Assembly (NCBI GenBank): GCA_009760855.2
Contig: WPIO01000019.1
Span: 436,001 to 496,000, forward strand
Direction: 5' to 3'
DNA length: 60,000 nucleotides
Source of the DNA: Cristatella mucedo
Lineage: Eukaryota; Bryozoa; Phylactolaemata; Cristatellidae
In this document: positions 1 through 11,307 of the stretch, in pieces
How positions within the stretch are numbered: position 1 is the first letter of the stretch
Layout: every line of letters begins with the position of its first letter
Notes under the pieces: generated by a model
The model's input: only the letters and a program-made list of their open reading frames with translations
What the model was told of the DNA's origin: nothing
Database searches by the model: none
Program-made: the position numbers and the translations under genes

Positions 1-294
1 CGCCTACCCGTGCTCTTAATGGATCGCTGTATGTTGATGTGGAACACCATGTTGATGTGGAACACCCACTGATGCTTTCGGGCCTCGTGCGTGTCCACTG
101 CATATTGACTTTCCCCATTCTCTTAGTAACCTCGTAGGGCCCCTGCCACTGAGCCCACAGTTTATCTGAGCTGGTCGGCAGAAGAACGAGCATGCGATCC
201 CTGAGATTAAAGGTCTGGCTCCTGGAGTTGCAATCGTATCAGCTCTTCTGCTGTCTCCTTGTGCCTTCAAGATTATCTCTGACTAATCCAGCCA

Positions 295-908
295 TAATGT
301 AATGTAATGTAATGTAATGTATCTCCGTCTGTAACTCCACAGTCATAAAGACTATGTGGGTGTTACGCAGGAGAGTTTTGTATAGCACACTCACAGCCTA
401 AGCGGCTTTCGGTACGCATTCGGTAGCCAACAGACTTCGTCTCACGCAACAAAGAGAAAGTGGGAAGCATAGCAGAGTCAGGAGAGCAGTTGAGGTAGTG
501 AGTAGCATAGAAGTAGCAGCTCAGGACCTCTGAAAAAGATGTGCCATAGTCGGCAGTTGGAGAGTAGTTGCCGTTGCGTAAGAATTGTGGAAGCGAGTTC
601 CGCAGTCTGGGACCTGCAGAGCCAAAGCTTCTGTCACCAACTGTCTTTAAGCAGAGGAATGGGACAGCTAATTTATTGTCCACACAGGACCTCAGGGCAC
701 GAACAGGCTGAAACTGATGTAGCAGTTCAGCTAGGTACGAAGGAGCCAAGCCGTGGCGGGCCTTGTTGGTCAGTGTAAGAACTTTGCTTTGTATCCTTTG
801 CTCAACCGGCAACCATCCTAGCTCTTTCAGCAAAGGTGACACGTCCTCAAACCGCTGGGACTTGAAGACCAGCCTTGCAGCCATATTCATAGTCCGCTGT
901 AGTGGCAT
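295..908 (-). mobile_element. LINE family B, 3'-end copy (5'-truncated)
   Basis: Minus-strand translation gives the C-terminal part of an L2/CR1-like LINE ORF2: [40 protein letters not shown], then VGDRSFGSAGPRLRNSLPQF. The 3' end (left, 295-320) is a pentamer tail, (ATTAC)n when read on the minus strand. The body agrees closely with the copy at 40556-41045. The reverse-transcriptase core is missing, so this is a 5'-truncated copy. Its insertion split the gypsy integrase reading frame. Confidence 0.8.
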
Positions 909-1077
909 AATAGCTTTCTTGCCATACCTTCCATTCTCCCTCGAATGGCTAAGACGTGAGAGGTGAAATTCTGCCCAGCTTGCCTAGGTCCTTCCCATGT
1001 CTCCTCAAGGACATCCAATGGGCCCCTAACGTCTTGGCCATACAGCAGCTCGAGGGACGATGCTTTGGGGGACCTCC

Positions 1078-1440
1078 CTATAGGCAAACAAGAGTTAGGA
1101 GAAATCTGGCGAAATCATCTCCTTGGTCCTTTGTCTTTTGCAGCATGGCCTTCAACGTCTGGTTGAATTTTTTAACCAGGCCATCTGTTTGGGGGTGGTA
1201 GGGACTGGTCATGAGAGCTTTGATACCTAGCAGTCGGTTTAGCTCCTTCAGCAATTTCTCAGTTAAGTTCAATCTTTGATCAGTTTGGATCTTTTCGGGC
1301 AATCCAACACGAGAGAATACTCCCATAAGTTCCTTGGCTAAACTAGCAGCTTCAATCTTTCGAAGCTGCACGGCCTCCGAATGTTCTCATTGCCCCATCG
1401 GCTCCTGGTGATCAGGCCTATGAGGTCCATGCCGATGAGC
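1078..1440 (-). pseudogene. gypsy integrase catalytic core, inactivated
   Basis: The DDE core is readable as MDLIGLITRS (first Asp), then a deletion of roughly ten residues where VVVDYATRYPEA-like sequence would be expected, then IQTDQRLNLTEKLLKEL (second Asp; the usual DQGSNF is changed). It ends with SPYHPQTDGLVKKFNQTL. The third catalytic residue, normally Glu in a TDGLVERFN context, is Lys here. The integrase should therefore be inactive whatever the frame. The family assignment rests on motif order; the functional statement is inferred from the family mechanism. Confidence 0.75.
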
Positions 1441-2160
1441 CTAAAAGGCACATTAGCTATCGGTAATGAAATTAACTATGCTGGTTTTGGAACCGGCCCA
1501 TCACACCTTTGGCAAGGCATGCAACTCCAGCAGTACCGTTCGACTTCCGGCTCCACGGACGGCCAAAAAATCTAATCAGGCTTATGTCCTTAGTTTTTTC
1601 ATTCCACAGATGTCCTGCCAGTGGAAGTGAGCCTGCTAGTCTCATCACTGTGCTCCGAAAGGGTTGTGACCGAATCAGCTGGTTTACTGGCTCTGGGGCT
1701 GCTCTCTGGGCGGTCCATCTCCTGGAGATCACACCCCCATCAATCAGGTAGCCATGCTTGTCAGGCTCCTGGCTTTTTCTGACCAGCCCTCCCACCCGGT
1801 CTAATGTAGGGTCCGACCCCTGGAGCTTGACTAATTGCTCCTGGCTAAGCCCGGCAACAGGCTCGGCAGTCTCTCCTGCCAGTCGGGTCTCCCAATCTGC
1901 CTGGCAGTTCCACCTGCATTCTCATCTCTCCCGGCTAGAAATTCTTCTCCGTACGTGCCTGCTCTGAAAGAGGCCCTCCTCTCAATGGGCCCCAAGCGAC
2001 AGCTCGGGGCCCAGGACCTCCCTTCTGATGTTGACTCAGATCCTGACTGTTGTGGCTGGGTCCCCTCCTGCTCCAAAGCCTGGCAGGCTCCTTGGCTTGG
2101 GCTCGGGTTATGACCAAGTAGTTTTCCTTTATCTCATCCCAGTCACGGCCAATCGGTCTC

Positions 2161-2985
2161 TAGGTCTAGGTCTCTAGGTATAGGTCATCAACTTTAGGTC
2201 TCAATGAGCAAAAGGAACAATCGCCCACAGTCTTCAGTTTAAAATGTTTACAGCCAGGTAGGACAATGAGATTATCTCAACACACGAGCAAGTACAAAGT
2301 CAATTAATGGCTCAGATGGGTTGCAAGGTGCTAAGCCGTTGTGGGCCTAATGTAAGTATTCCGGGAATTTCTGCTCCTCAGCTCAATGTTAAAGTAGATG
2401 CATGACACGACACGATCGTCCAGCTTTGTAGGTAAGTGGAGCTCCTTTGTTCATGGCAAGTTGAAGTTGAGGGAACTAAGCTCGACGGTCGGAGGTTCAG
2501 CGACACAGCAATCATATCAATGATCAGCAGTGAGGTCATAACAGCAGACATCCACACGCGTCCTTACTAGCCTGCTCCTTAGATCAGCCTGTACCCATCG
2601 CCCTTCCTCCTGCTAACCTGCACTATACATTTGCTGCTATCCAAAGGCGTGAACTTAGATCAGTGTTTTTCAAATGTTTTGTTTTTGTAAGCAACAATTC
2701 AATTACCCTACCCTAGTGCAAAAAAGAGTGCATGTAAGCAAGTGCAGATAGAATGCCTTGCTGTCGAATGCTTATTGTAACATAACCTGAAAGCAGACAA
2801 ACGTCGATGACTTAAGCGAAAGTTGTGAATATCTACCGTTCATTTTACTGCTAACCGGCACTCCACTCAGAAGTAATGCTGAGGCTAAAACTATGATTTG
2901 AGTTAGCAGCTGGCTTAAAATAATAAGGGCTAATCTGGAAGATTTCAAGTGCTTCAAGGGGACCACCGTGACCATGACGTTAACT
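2161..2985. other. unassigned sequence
   Basis: No coding similarity or repeat family was recognised. There is a small run of GGTCTAGGTCTCTAGG-like units near 2155-2190. The short open frames here are at chance level. Confidence 0.4.
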
Positions 2986-3163
2986 GCATTCATTTTCATG
3001 CTTTCGGTAAAGTTATAAATATCTGTCTTCACATGCTGTATATAGGTTTACCCGATTTCACAACGTGGAGATTCAAGTCACCAGGTTGTGAAAACGGGTA
3101 AACCGGTATACAGCATGAGAAGCCAGATATTTATGACTTTACCGAGAGCATGAAAATGAATGC
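2986..3163. repeat. 79-bp-arm inverted repeat (long hairpin)
   Basis: The left arm 2986-3064 and the right arm 3085-3163 are reverse complements over about 79 bp with roughly nine mismatches, separated by a 20-bp spacer. Paired landmarks are GCATTCATTTTCATGC at the left edge with GCATGAAAATGAATGC at the right, and TTCACAAC next to GTTGTGAA at the loop. The match stops abruptly outside the arms. It could be a foldback or MITE-like element or the template of a hairpin RNA. No coding function is implied. Confidence 0.85.
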
Positions 3164-4388
3164 TGCTAAGGTGCACGTATCTAGTGCCTTGGCCTTGTGT
3201 GACAATTTGAGAAATGAAGTGGTGGTCGTTCTTCTTTAAGCAATTGTACCCAGCATGAAGCCAGCTGCTGCCATAACTTGCTTCGAGACTGCTACCTACA
3301 AAACTCTTGAGGTAATTGGCTGCTACTTCGATGCAGGACCAACTGCACAACTTCTCTGTGAGCATGCAGCTGGCGGTGTCTGCCCTAAAAGAAATGTGAG
3401 TGTTGGTATTTCTCATTAAATGTCTGAAGAAGATACATTTGTTCCTGCGATATTCTGCATAGACGAGATATGGCTTAATGCCCTATGCTGCTGCTTTAAG
3501 TTGTAAGAGATGACCGCGTATTTATCACGAGAACTCTAGCTGTTCACGACTCCTCTTCATGTTTTTGTCTATTAGGAAGCTCTCTACTATGCTTGTGAAA
3601 ATATATAAATGGCTTCATATGCGATAATTCCATTGACCTTGCATCCTGCTGAATGCAATGCCAGGATTTTCATGCGCATTCCTGTCGACGAACTTCGTAT
3701 GTCTACGACCATGTGAATGATGCAGGATAAACGTGTTTTGAAAGTGAATGGAATTGTGTGTCTTTATATGTCAATATTTGCACTTACTCTAGATTCCACT
3801 GTGTTTTCAGAGTCCTAGGTAAACTCTAGGTTATAATTAAGAGACGCCAGACGCCAGACATTGACAATAGTACCCCATGCTATCAAACTACATTTAAGAT
3901 AGACAAGATTGGATTGCCAGTGAAGATGCCGTTCATGAATCTGATAAGTCCCTGTAGCTGGTGCTACGGCATAAAGTCTGTTTGTGGGCGTGTCGTAGTC
4001 ATCGCCTGGTTCCACCCCCTCCCCCTAGCCAACGTTCAGTCCGAGCAACAGGCCAGCTCCATATTGGCACGTGACGTATCCTTGCCAAGCAATTCACTTT
4101 CTGCCTGTGCGTCGGTGTGTACACAAGCTATCCACTCTCTTCTTTTACCTACTGGCGCTCCGGAGCTGCTTAAGCGTCGGCTACTACAGTTACATCCGTA
4201 TGTACTCTCAGTCGCATGTGTTACCTGCCTATTAGACAATATAGCCGTCGTCGTCAGCACTAAAACTTGCTTGCAGTGGGCTTCGTTTTTCGTCGAGCTG
4301 CCGTCGTCCGCTCGAGCCCCTAAATGTTCTCCCTTGTTCAATGTGTATGAGTTGCATTCTATTTTCAGATCGTTCCGTAAATCTGCTG
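3164..4388. other. unassigned sequence with a GC-richer block
   Basis: No gene recognised. Positions 4000-4340 are GC- and CpG-richer than the surroundings and carry a 175-codon open frame on the plus strand (3914-4441). That frame runs into the SINE next door, has no recognisable domain, and is not called as a gene. Confidence 0.4.
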
Positions 4389-4585
4389 AAGTAAATAAAA
4401 TAAACAAATTCTACCTGAATAAACAGCCTCTTTTTGTTTAGCGACAGAACAGCCTTTACGGCTATCACCACAGCTTGCAGTGGTGATAAAGGATCGCCCA
4501 CCGCAGGAATCGAATCCACGACCACAGGACCGAGGTCATGAAAGCAAACGCCTTATCTAGTGTGCCATCAGCACTACCAGGGATA
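4389..4585 (-). mobile_element. tRNA-derived SINE, family S1 (class-II tRNA head)
   Basis: Read on the minus strand it begins GATGGCACACTAGATAAGGC (A-box-like), passes a GACCTCGGTCC stem region and a B-box-like GGATTCGATTCC, then a shared body with ATCACCACTGCAAGC and GTAAAGGCTGTTCTGT. It ends in AAAAAGAGGCTGTTTATTCA and an A/T-rich tail. The same order occurs at 11984, 12166, 20172 and, more diverged, 7374 and 58303. The TAAGGCG spacing and extra stem resemble a Leu/Ser-type tRNA. Confidence 0.8.
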
Positions 4586-5394
4586 TCATAGTAGTAGAGT
4601 TGGAGATAGAGTATAGCTAGCCTACGTGGCTACATTAATACACTATATTCTCTCATGAACCATGATACCAAGTTTCAAGCTTTACAGTAATAGTTTATAT
4701 AAATAATTTTCCTGCTGTTTTTTATCGTCAAAATTGTAATCACTTGGTAGACGCACTAAAATAACGCGCGAATAAAAATCATTTAAAAAATTACGCAAAT
4801 GACTGTGGCATCTGTCAGTGAGCAGACTTTTGAGAGCTCCGACTCTAAAAAGACAGTTACAATAAGTCATTACCGGATGGTTAGACTGAGCATAACTCAT
4901 TATAATATCCCTAGCGAATGCAAAAGTCAATTCAGGTAGGAATCGCTGTATAGCTTGTCGTCTGTAATATTATTAACAATAAGAAGTTGATTATACATTT
5001 CAAAGAGAACTGCATCCCTTAATCGGCACCTGTGGATGTGCAGGGTATCCATTTCAAACACCCACGTCTTCATAGCCGAGATCCCATTTGCACTAGCCCG
5101 GGGCCCTATAGAGCTAAAGAGCTTTCCCAAAGTATGGTTAGGTGCTAAGAGATTGTCGGAGTTCTCAACAAAATTAGGGTTCGCGTATCAATCACATTCT
5201 TTATAGTTTGTGCTTATTACGAGAGCCACTACGAGCTACTACGTAAACGTGAGAATTCTAGATGATCCTAAGAATTTCCAGTATTGAGGCAACACGGGAA
5301 AGACCGTGAACTTGATCGAGGATACCAATTACTGTAAAGTACCATGGATAGTAGCCTAACAAGGCAGACCCACGTGCTCCGTTAGGGGAAGGCA
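4586..5394. other. unassigned sequence
   Basis: No gene or repeat family recognised. A 67-codon minus-strand frame at 4927-5130 has no identifiable domain. Confidence 0.35.
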
Positions 5395-5650
5395 CAGTCA
5401 GCAGCTACCAAGCCACGAGTGTAGGTAAACGAATAGATTCATAAAAGCAAATGGTACGACTCTGGGCATTGTGAGGGAGTAGATGTAAAATGATAGGCTG
5501 GAGCCAAAATCAAACAACCAAACAAAAAGTGACGGAACCTTGAAGTCGATTAACTGTAGGACTGGGAGCCAATTCAAGTCGGCTCGCGAAGTGGTGGGAT
5601 GTGGATACTGAGACGCTCCTGACAGACAAGCCTTGCTGCCGAGGTTTACA
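5395..5650 (-). mobile_element. LINE family A, old internal fragment
   Basis: The plus strand shows the family-A pattern GATAGGCTGGAGCCAAA, then CCTTGAAGTCGATTAACTG, GGGAGCCAATTCAAGTCGGC and GACAGACAAGCC, in the same order as in the younger copies at 37740-37870 and 51240-51400. It is the ORF2 C-terminal region in antisense, much diverged. Confidence 0.65.
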
Positions 5651-7373
5651 CTAACTGTAAGCCTTTGATTGCACTAGCCGGTAGACCAAAAATCGTTCGC
5701 ATATTGTTTGACGATTGATGATCAGGTGCATGTGAATTCACTCATTCATAAGGAAAATGCTCTTACGTTGTTTTTTGCAGTTTTAACTTGAGTCTACTTT
5801 CTTACATATCGAATTCTCGAATACTCTAACCACAAATGTCTGGCTTGGAAAAAGATGTGTACCTGAGTGCTCGCAATACGTGCAAAGGAAACGTGCTAAG
5901 ACGCTGCATGGATTTTTGAAATGCTTGCTGTTCTTCTGATGTCATATTCAGTACCGGTCGACCTAAGCGATGGTTTGCTTTCCGTGTAACTTCTGCAATA
6001 GCTTATGTTACACAGAGAGCCCTCGAATGAAATTCTATATTTGCTCTTTGTGTTCATTAGATTTTGTTCATTGTTTATCGTGCTTACATTACTCAAACAC
6101 TCAATTTTAAGGTATCGTACCTGCTATAAACAAAGATATATTTTCCTTACATTATAAATTGGTTAACGAGATACTTGCAAGATTGATTCGCGACCGAAGC
6201 ACATCTGGCCAGAAATTTGTTTTGCTTGAGCAACTCCTGAGGTTCACGGCTGAAAAATATGTACAAGTCACTTCTAACCATGGTATACTCTTTGAGATTG
6301 AGTATGCTACCATTAACTATTAGATCATGCTTCTTTTGAGGCAAACGTGGAGTGCCTAGTAAGAGATAAAGTCCTCCGAGGATGCATCACGAATGTACTA
6401 TTATTATTAGTATCAAAGCTGACGCCTATGCTCCTTTGTCCGACCTACAAGGTCCATAATGACGTGGCGCTGACCTGCAAACTGGAGGTTAACGCCCCTA
6501 GAAACTTCCTCGACAGGCCTCAGGTTCAGCACTTTCAATAAATGTCTATAATTTTCACGTTAACACTACTATAGCTGTGCAAGCCTGAAATTTTACTAAT
6601 TAGCGTACCTTCTCGCCTTACGCTTGATGTTTTAGCTCTTACTGGAACTTTAATGCTCACCACACCTGGCTGTGTAGGGCCCCTGATGCGTTTTTCCCGC
6701 TAACCACAAGGTCTACCTCACCCGGTATGCCCGCTTCAAGCACACTTGTGGTCTCATGACTTGAATTGAGTATGCAGGCTAACGACGGCTGAGAAATTAC
6801 GGGTAGTACTTATTTCCCGTACAGGCTTACATTTGCACTTTGTGAGACAATATTAATAATAATAATATTTTTATAGTACCCTCAGAGAAGGGAATCTCAT
6901 TCAAGGCACATTACAGATGTTGTATAGACCGCACTACCAAATGAGTGATGGTGACTAAATAAATTATCCTTAATTGCCACTTCCATGCTGCTGACACAAT
7001 TGAATACAACCAATAACCTGTGAAGACAAAGCAATCACACACGTTTAGCCAAAAGTACCCTGGCAAGATTTGTGAGATCGAGTGTGTTGGCTGTGGCGTG
7101 CTCGCCAAAGCAGCATGGCCAGCGAGTGAGCTCCATTAATCTCCCATTCGTAATACCTTTTATCTGTGGACCTAGGTTGATAGATCAGCTATAGCTGATG
7201 GTTGTGAGAAGCCCACCATGGACCCAGAGCTTGGGCAGTACCGCATTGCAAGAGCACAGCATGTCTAATATTTTCGACAATAAATCTGAAAAATGACATC
7301 AACATTTTTGGATTACCTTCAAACTTGTAGAAGGAGTATTTCATCTGGGTGAGGCCGACCAGGAAGATTAGAT
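5651..7373. other. unassigned sequence with one LINE-tail-like scrap
   Basis: No gene recognised. At 6850-6935 an (AAT)n run is followed by TAGTACCCTCAGAGAAGGGAATCTC and AGGCACATTACA, which resembles the family-A LINE 3' tail on the minus strand. The rest shows nothing recognisable. Confidence 0.4.
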
Positions 7374-7500
7374 ATTAGGCCGTCATAACAGCCTTAATGC
7401 TTTCGTCACCTCTTGCAGAGGTCAATAAAGGATCGACGACTGCGGTACTCGATTCCACGACCTGGGTCATTCAGAGCCAGAGCCTTAAGCCGGGGCTAAG
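7374..7500 (-). mobile_element. SINE S1, diverged copy
   Basis: Minus-strand reading keeps the order GACCCAGGTCGTGGAATCGAG (stem and B box), CGATCCTTTATTGACCTCTG and the downstream body of family S1. The tRNA-like 5' part is degraded. Confidence 0.55.
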
Positions 7501-7619
7501 GGTCAGGGGTGATGAGATAGGTGGGGAATAGAGATGAGGTTGTAGGTAGCGAATAGGCAGCAAAGAAGAACAGATGGTGAACAAAAAGAAGAATCTGCAC
7601 TATTAAAAATTTCACTATT

Positions 7620-7735
7620 CTTTGCACAGCATTTAGGTGTGGGAGTGTTACATATCAGGTTTTGGGTTCGAGCCCGTCAGCATGCAGTTCTTGCTTCACT
7701 CTGAAGCTAGGTTGAAGGTGGCTAAGATTCTTCTT
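7620..7735 (+). mobile_element. possible tRNA-derived SINE scrap
   Basis: A B-box-like GGGTTCGAGCCC follows AGCATTTAGGTGTGGGAGTG (weakly A-box-like) at normal spacing. There is no complete cloverleaf and no second copy in the window, so the call is tentative. Confidence 0.3.
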
Positions 7736-8475
7736 CTACTGAATAAATTAGGTAATTTATTAAGCTACCAATTACTTCACTAATTTATTACTTTATTGCC
7801 TGAAACTTGTGGATGCGAGCTTTTTAGTTTTTATCACAGTGAAAGCTATATTAGCCAGAAGGAAGTAAGAAAAAGTAAGCTGAACTTGCATGATAAACAT
7901 TCATTCACTGAAATAGCTTCCCTCACTTTGAACTAGTAGGCGAACTCCGATCAGCTGAAGCCACGAGGAGTGGTGTTATACAGACATTGGTAGAAACGTC
8001 CAGCTTGAACAACTAACCTAGTCCATAAAAATATATAACTACTTATTTGGCTGCTACATCCTAACCTGTACAGCAGAATGCAGCTGAATTGATTGGGACT
8101 TTTTAACTATCCATGGTGGCTAACAAAACATGACTACTTTCTTACCACGTTGACTTATAGGTCACCAAGACTGAATACTGATTTTCAGTTCAAGGTATGT
8201 TTCCGTGTACGACCTATAAAACCCAAATGAATCTAATGTATCAAATTAGCTAATTATTATTTCATTAATAACTAAATGACTTTAACAAAATGTAAAATTT
8301 TCTATATTCATCAACAAAAAATGGTTGGGTTATTAAAGAGATAAAGCTGCACTGGTCTTACAATTAACTGACCCAAGATTAACCAATTGAAAAGTAATAG
8401 AACATACATTCAGCCAGAATTATTTTCAATGCATGCCGTAGTATCACGTGGAATGCAGTTTGTAAAAGAGATTAC
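7736..8475. other. AT-rich unassigned sequence
   Basis: No coding or repeat signal recognised. Confidence 0.35.
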
Positions 8476-8840
8476 CTTCATGAGTAGTTCGCAAAAATTC
8501 GTAACCTTCGCCTACTTTTTCAGAATCTTCTCGGATTGAATTTGTACTTCCATCGACTTCGACGTTAAGATGTGAATCTGTGTACGTGAGCTGCAAACAT
8601 TCGTAACCTCCTCCAGCGAGTGAAGAATCGTTCTGTTTGCACTGCATACTTTCGTATACCCCCTCAGTGATGCGTGAATCTTGCCCGGTCAGCGTAACAT
8701 ATTCGTAACCTCCCTCACTTAGGCGTGAATTTCTCGCAGTGAGCTCAAAACTTCCGATGGCTTCGCCTGCGTTAGGAGTCTCTTGAATGGTGCGAAACGT
8801 CGATAACTCCAAAGAATGTGACTTAAGATTCTTGTTCCCC
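8476..8840 (-). CDS. probable exon: tandem 17-residue tyrosine-motif repeats (signalling tail?)
   Basis: Minus-strand frame of about 120 codons bounded by a plausible acceptor (TTTACAG, exon starting at 8840) and a GTAATC donor after 8476. The protein is five consecutive 17-residue units: NSRLSEGGYEYVTLTGQ, DSRITEGVYESMQCKQN, DSSLAGGGYECLQLTYT, DSHLNVEVDGSTNSIRE and DSEKVGEGYEFLRTTHE. Four of the five keep a Gly-x-Tyr-Glu-x-hydrophobic core (YEYV, YESM, YECL, YEFL); the fourth has lost it. The DNA repeats at exactly 51 bp (GGTTACGAA-type cores at 8498, 8600, 8651 and 8702, plus strand). Such Tyr-x-x-hydrophobic motifs occur in cytoplasmic tails that recruit SH2 domains (YxxM for PI3K) or serve as sorting signals. 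That role here is inference. No membrane segment, kinase or partner exon was found, and no gene family is recognised. Confidence 0.6.
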
Positions 8841-9854
8841 CTGTAAACATCATGTCGCTAGATGTATGGTCAAGCACTTATTACTAGAGGACCAAACGTG
8901 GCTCCGACGAGAATCCAAACTCGGTAAAATTCGCTAGGGCTTACCATACGAAAGGAATTAAAAGCTCCGACGTTGCTTTTGCTGTCGGGGAGAGTATCAT
9001 AGGAGTAGGGTTTGTCCCAACAGTTACGGTCCTCTCAAAATGAAAGACTGGTCGAGATCATGGGCTCAAACCCATATGTGGCATATGTGAACCTTGAAGC
9101 TATAACTTTAACAGACAACATCTAGACAAGATTTTACACTAACCGAACTGCTATTACTGCCCGTCATGCAGCTCATCGACCTCAAGCTGGCGTCCCAAAC
9201 TAATGGTCTCTTTCTTTTCACCTCCATCTATGCAAGCCATTTACTCCCCGGGCTTTTAGTGCATGCTTCGAGCACATACATTGTATGTACTTTTTCATTA
9301 CCGTTAAGCAACATTAAAAAGCTGTTAGAGGTTGTGCATTCAGCCACAACACTCTTACAGTCTTGAAGCTTAGTTTTCTTTAAGAACCAAACAAAAAATG
9401 GCCGTCATTGCCTTTTATTGCTTGTCGCCACTGAAATGCCAATCTTCATAAGTAGACTGAGCCATTAGCACAAGTGTTTGCAATTTAAAACATCAGATCA
9501 GCTGTATAAAATTATAAAAGCGAATGGTTGCTTGCAGACATTCAATCTGGGATGTCGGCCAATAAACCTAAATTATACAATCGTAAAGTCAAACTCCTGC
9601 TCTTTTAGACATCCCAAACCTGCACCTGGCTTAGCAGACTTTGCTAATCTAACTTATGAAGTTGTAGTGCCAAATTTAGTTAGCCGATTTGCTATCTACT
9701 TGAAATTAGAAGGCCTAGGAACACTACTTTCATCGCCAACCATTTCCTTTAATGTATATTTAAAAAGCTGTGGCTATCTACTACTGGGAGGGCAGGCTTA
9801 CGGTCGCACTGACATTCAGGTTCTGTCAAGGCTATACTAAAGTAATGCAGCTTT
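8841..9854. other. unassigned sequence with tRNA-like scraps
   Basis: At 9045-9085 GGTCGAGATCATGGGCTCAAACCC looks like a SINE B box in context; no full element is traceable. Two plus-strand frames (9166-9366 and 9478-9840) have no recognisable domain. Confidence 0.35.
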
Positions 9855-10290
9855 GTCTGGCTACCAGAAAAGCCATTAAGGATCGGCAGCTAGTGATGCA
9901 CATGGCTGTAAGGTTGGTCAAACCATCTAATAGGTTAAGCCATATGTCTCCTTTGCTGACGGAGCTGCAATGGATCCCGATCATTAAACAGACACAGACC
10001 AAATCACTTACTGCGATCTAAAAGGCCCACCATAGTTGGACTTCCAAATACGAGAGTTGAACCTTGGCCTAAGTTTATTCATCCTTCTGGTTCCAGGTCC
10101 TCCACTGATATTCAATTGGCCGTATTAATCCTTTGAATAAAGACTTTCGGCGACAGAAGCCTTTACATGACAGTTACTAGATTGTGGAAATCACTTCCAA
10201 ACTTCTTATGAAACGTCATATTCACGGCAGCTGCCTTTGCACTTACTTTTCAGGCGTCCTTTCATGGCTTACTTCTCAGGCTTAGTTCTG
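9855..10290 (+). mobile_element. LINE ORF2 C-terminus, decayed (family-B-like)
   Basis: Plus-strand translation reads MAVRLVKPSNRLSHMSPLLT then ELQWIPIIKQTQTKSLTAI, matching the [32 protein letters not shown] pattern of the family-B copies. Multiple stops follow. No tail is preserved. Confidence 0.6.
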
Positions 10291-10800
10291 CGGCTACTCT
10301 GCTCACTCAGCAATACTTCACAATTTTTTGCGTCTTAGGAGGCCTTTTAGCTATCTCGCACACATGGAAAGTGGTTTAGACTTTGATTGCGATGCCATGG
10401 AATTGTCTCCATCACAATACATACAAAGTCCGTTAGATTCTTTGGGGTTACAGACGGAGCCTCATTCAGTTTTAATGTCACAACAGCTTCAGAGGAGCTC
10501 GTCACATCCCTTAGTGTAAGTCCACATAGCTTCAAAGGTTGTATTGCTTATTTGCGATGGCTATCGTTATCCCATTGTAAACCTGCTATCAGGAGAAGTA
10601 ATTAATTATGTAAAAGTCCGTTTTAGTTCAGATTTATTTTTTGAAAGATTTAAATTGCACGATTGACTGCAGCGCTTTGGGACGGAAATAACGCCTGGTT
10701 TCTATGATAAGTTTCTCGCAAGATTTCAAGCCGACAACCTGCCGTTGTAGTCAGCAGATCAAAACTTAAATTCCGTTATTGCTATTTATGACTCAGTAAA
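10291..10800. other. unassigned sequence
   Basis: No gene recognised; short overlapping frames only. Confidence 0.3.
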
Positions 10801-11216
10801 CATGTAGGTATTAAACCTTCGTGAACAGTTCAACAAGTTTAAAGCACGTGGAAAAATCTGTCACACTGTGAAAACTATCGGGTTATCAAAGCAAGCGAGT
10901 ATGCAGACGAAATCACAGGTGTTACGAAATCTGGCACAGACACAGAGGTTTAGTTGCAGCCACTTAAAAAATTCCGTACTGACAATTTCATCGTTATCAT
11001 AGACAGTCTAGCTGCTGCACTGTCGAAGCGAAATGAAGCATACACAGAACAAACCTAACCATTTGCTTTCTTGCGAACAATTTCAACACTGTCTGATGCA
11101 GAAATTTAACAAGATGCAAGCAAAATTAGTTAATTACTATGCCTCCGATCTGACACTGGAACTAGCGGAAGACTTAGTACAATTAGAGTGAGCTCTGCCA
11201 GCAAAGTTATTCAAGT
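10801..11216 (+). pseudogene. DUF4371/ZMYM1-like (hAT-related) domain fragment, broken
   Basis: Across stops and one frameshift the plus strand reads LREQFNKFKARGKICHTVK, then DNFIVIIDSLAAALSKRNEA, FAFLRTISTLSDAEI and YYASDLTLELAEDLVQLE. This order (a segment ending in an 'I-I-D-x-L-x-x-x-L-x-x-R' helix, then 'F-x-F-L', then 'Y-x-x-D-L-x-x-x-L-x-D/E-E') resembles the DUF4371 / zinc-finger MYM-type-1-like proteins derived from hAT transposases. In-frame stops after EQT, AEI and QLE show that it is dead. The assignment is from recalled family pattern only. Confidence 0.5.
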
Positions 11217-11307
11217 AATTATTGCAAACGTGGGAGTCAGATTACCAAGAGAAAGATGAGAATGATGTTCCAGGTAATGTTGAAATTTGTATAGAGATCG
11301 AAAGTCA

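Larger units (their letters stand above)
1..2160 (-). mobile_element. Ty3/gypsy-like LTR retrotransposon pol fragment, decayed, split by a LINE
   Basis: On the minus strand the translation runs from a linker with VITRAQAKE (about 2117) through a degraded H2C2 zinc-binding region (1620-1500, around AGHLWNEKTKD and a GVMGRFQNQHS motif). It continues through the integrase core (1440-1080) to the integrase C-terminal part (1087-909, then 294-1), where LVLLPTSSDKLWAQWQGPYE is readable. These parts are in normal Ty3/gypsy order. A family-B LINE (295-908) sits inside the C-terminal part. I see no LTR; the element continues beyond the left edge of the window. It is clearly dead: frameshifts, a stop at the expected W before YDCNSR, and lost catalytic residues. 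Confidence 0.8.

Noticed and set aside
3914-4441. 175-codon plus-strand open frame as a gene
   Set aside because: No domain, no supporting splice structure, and its end lies in an antisense SINE.
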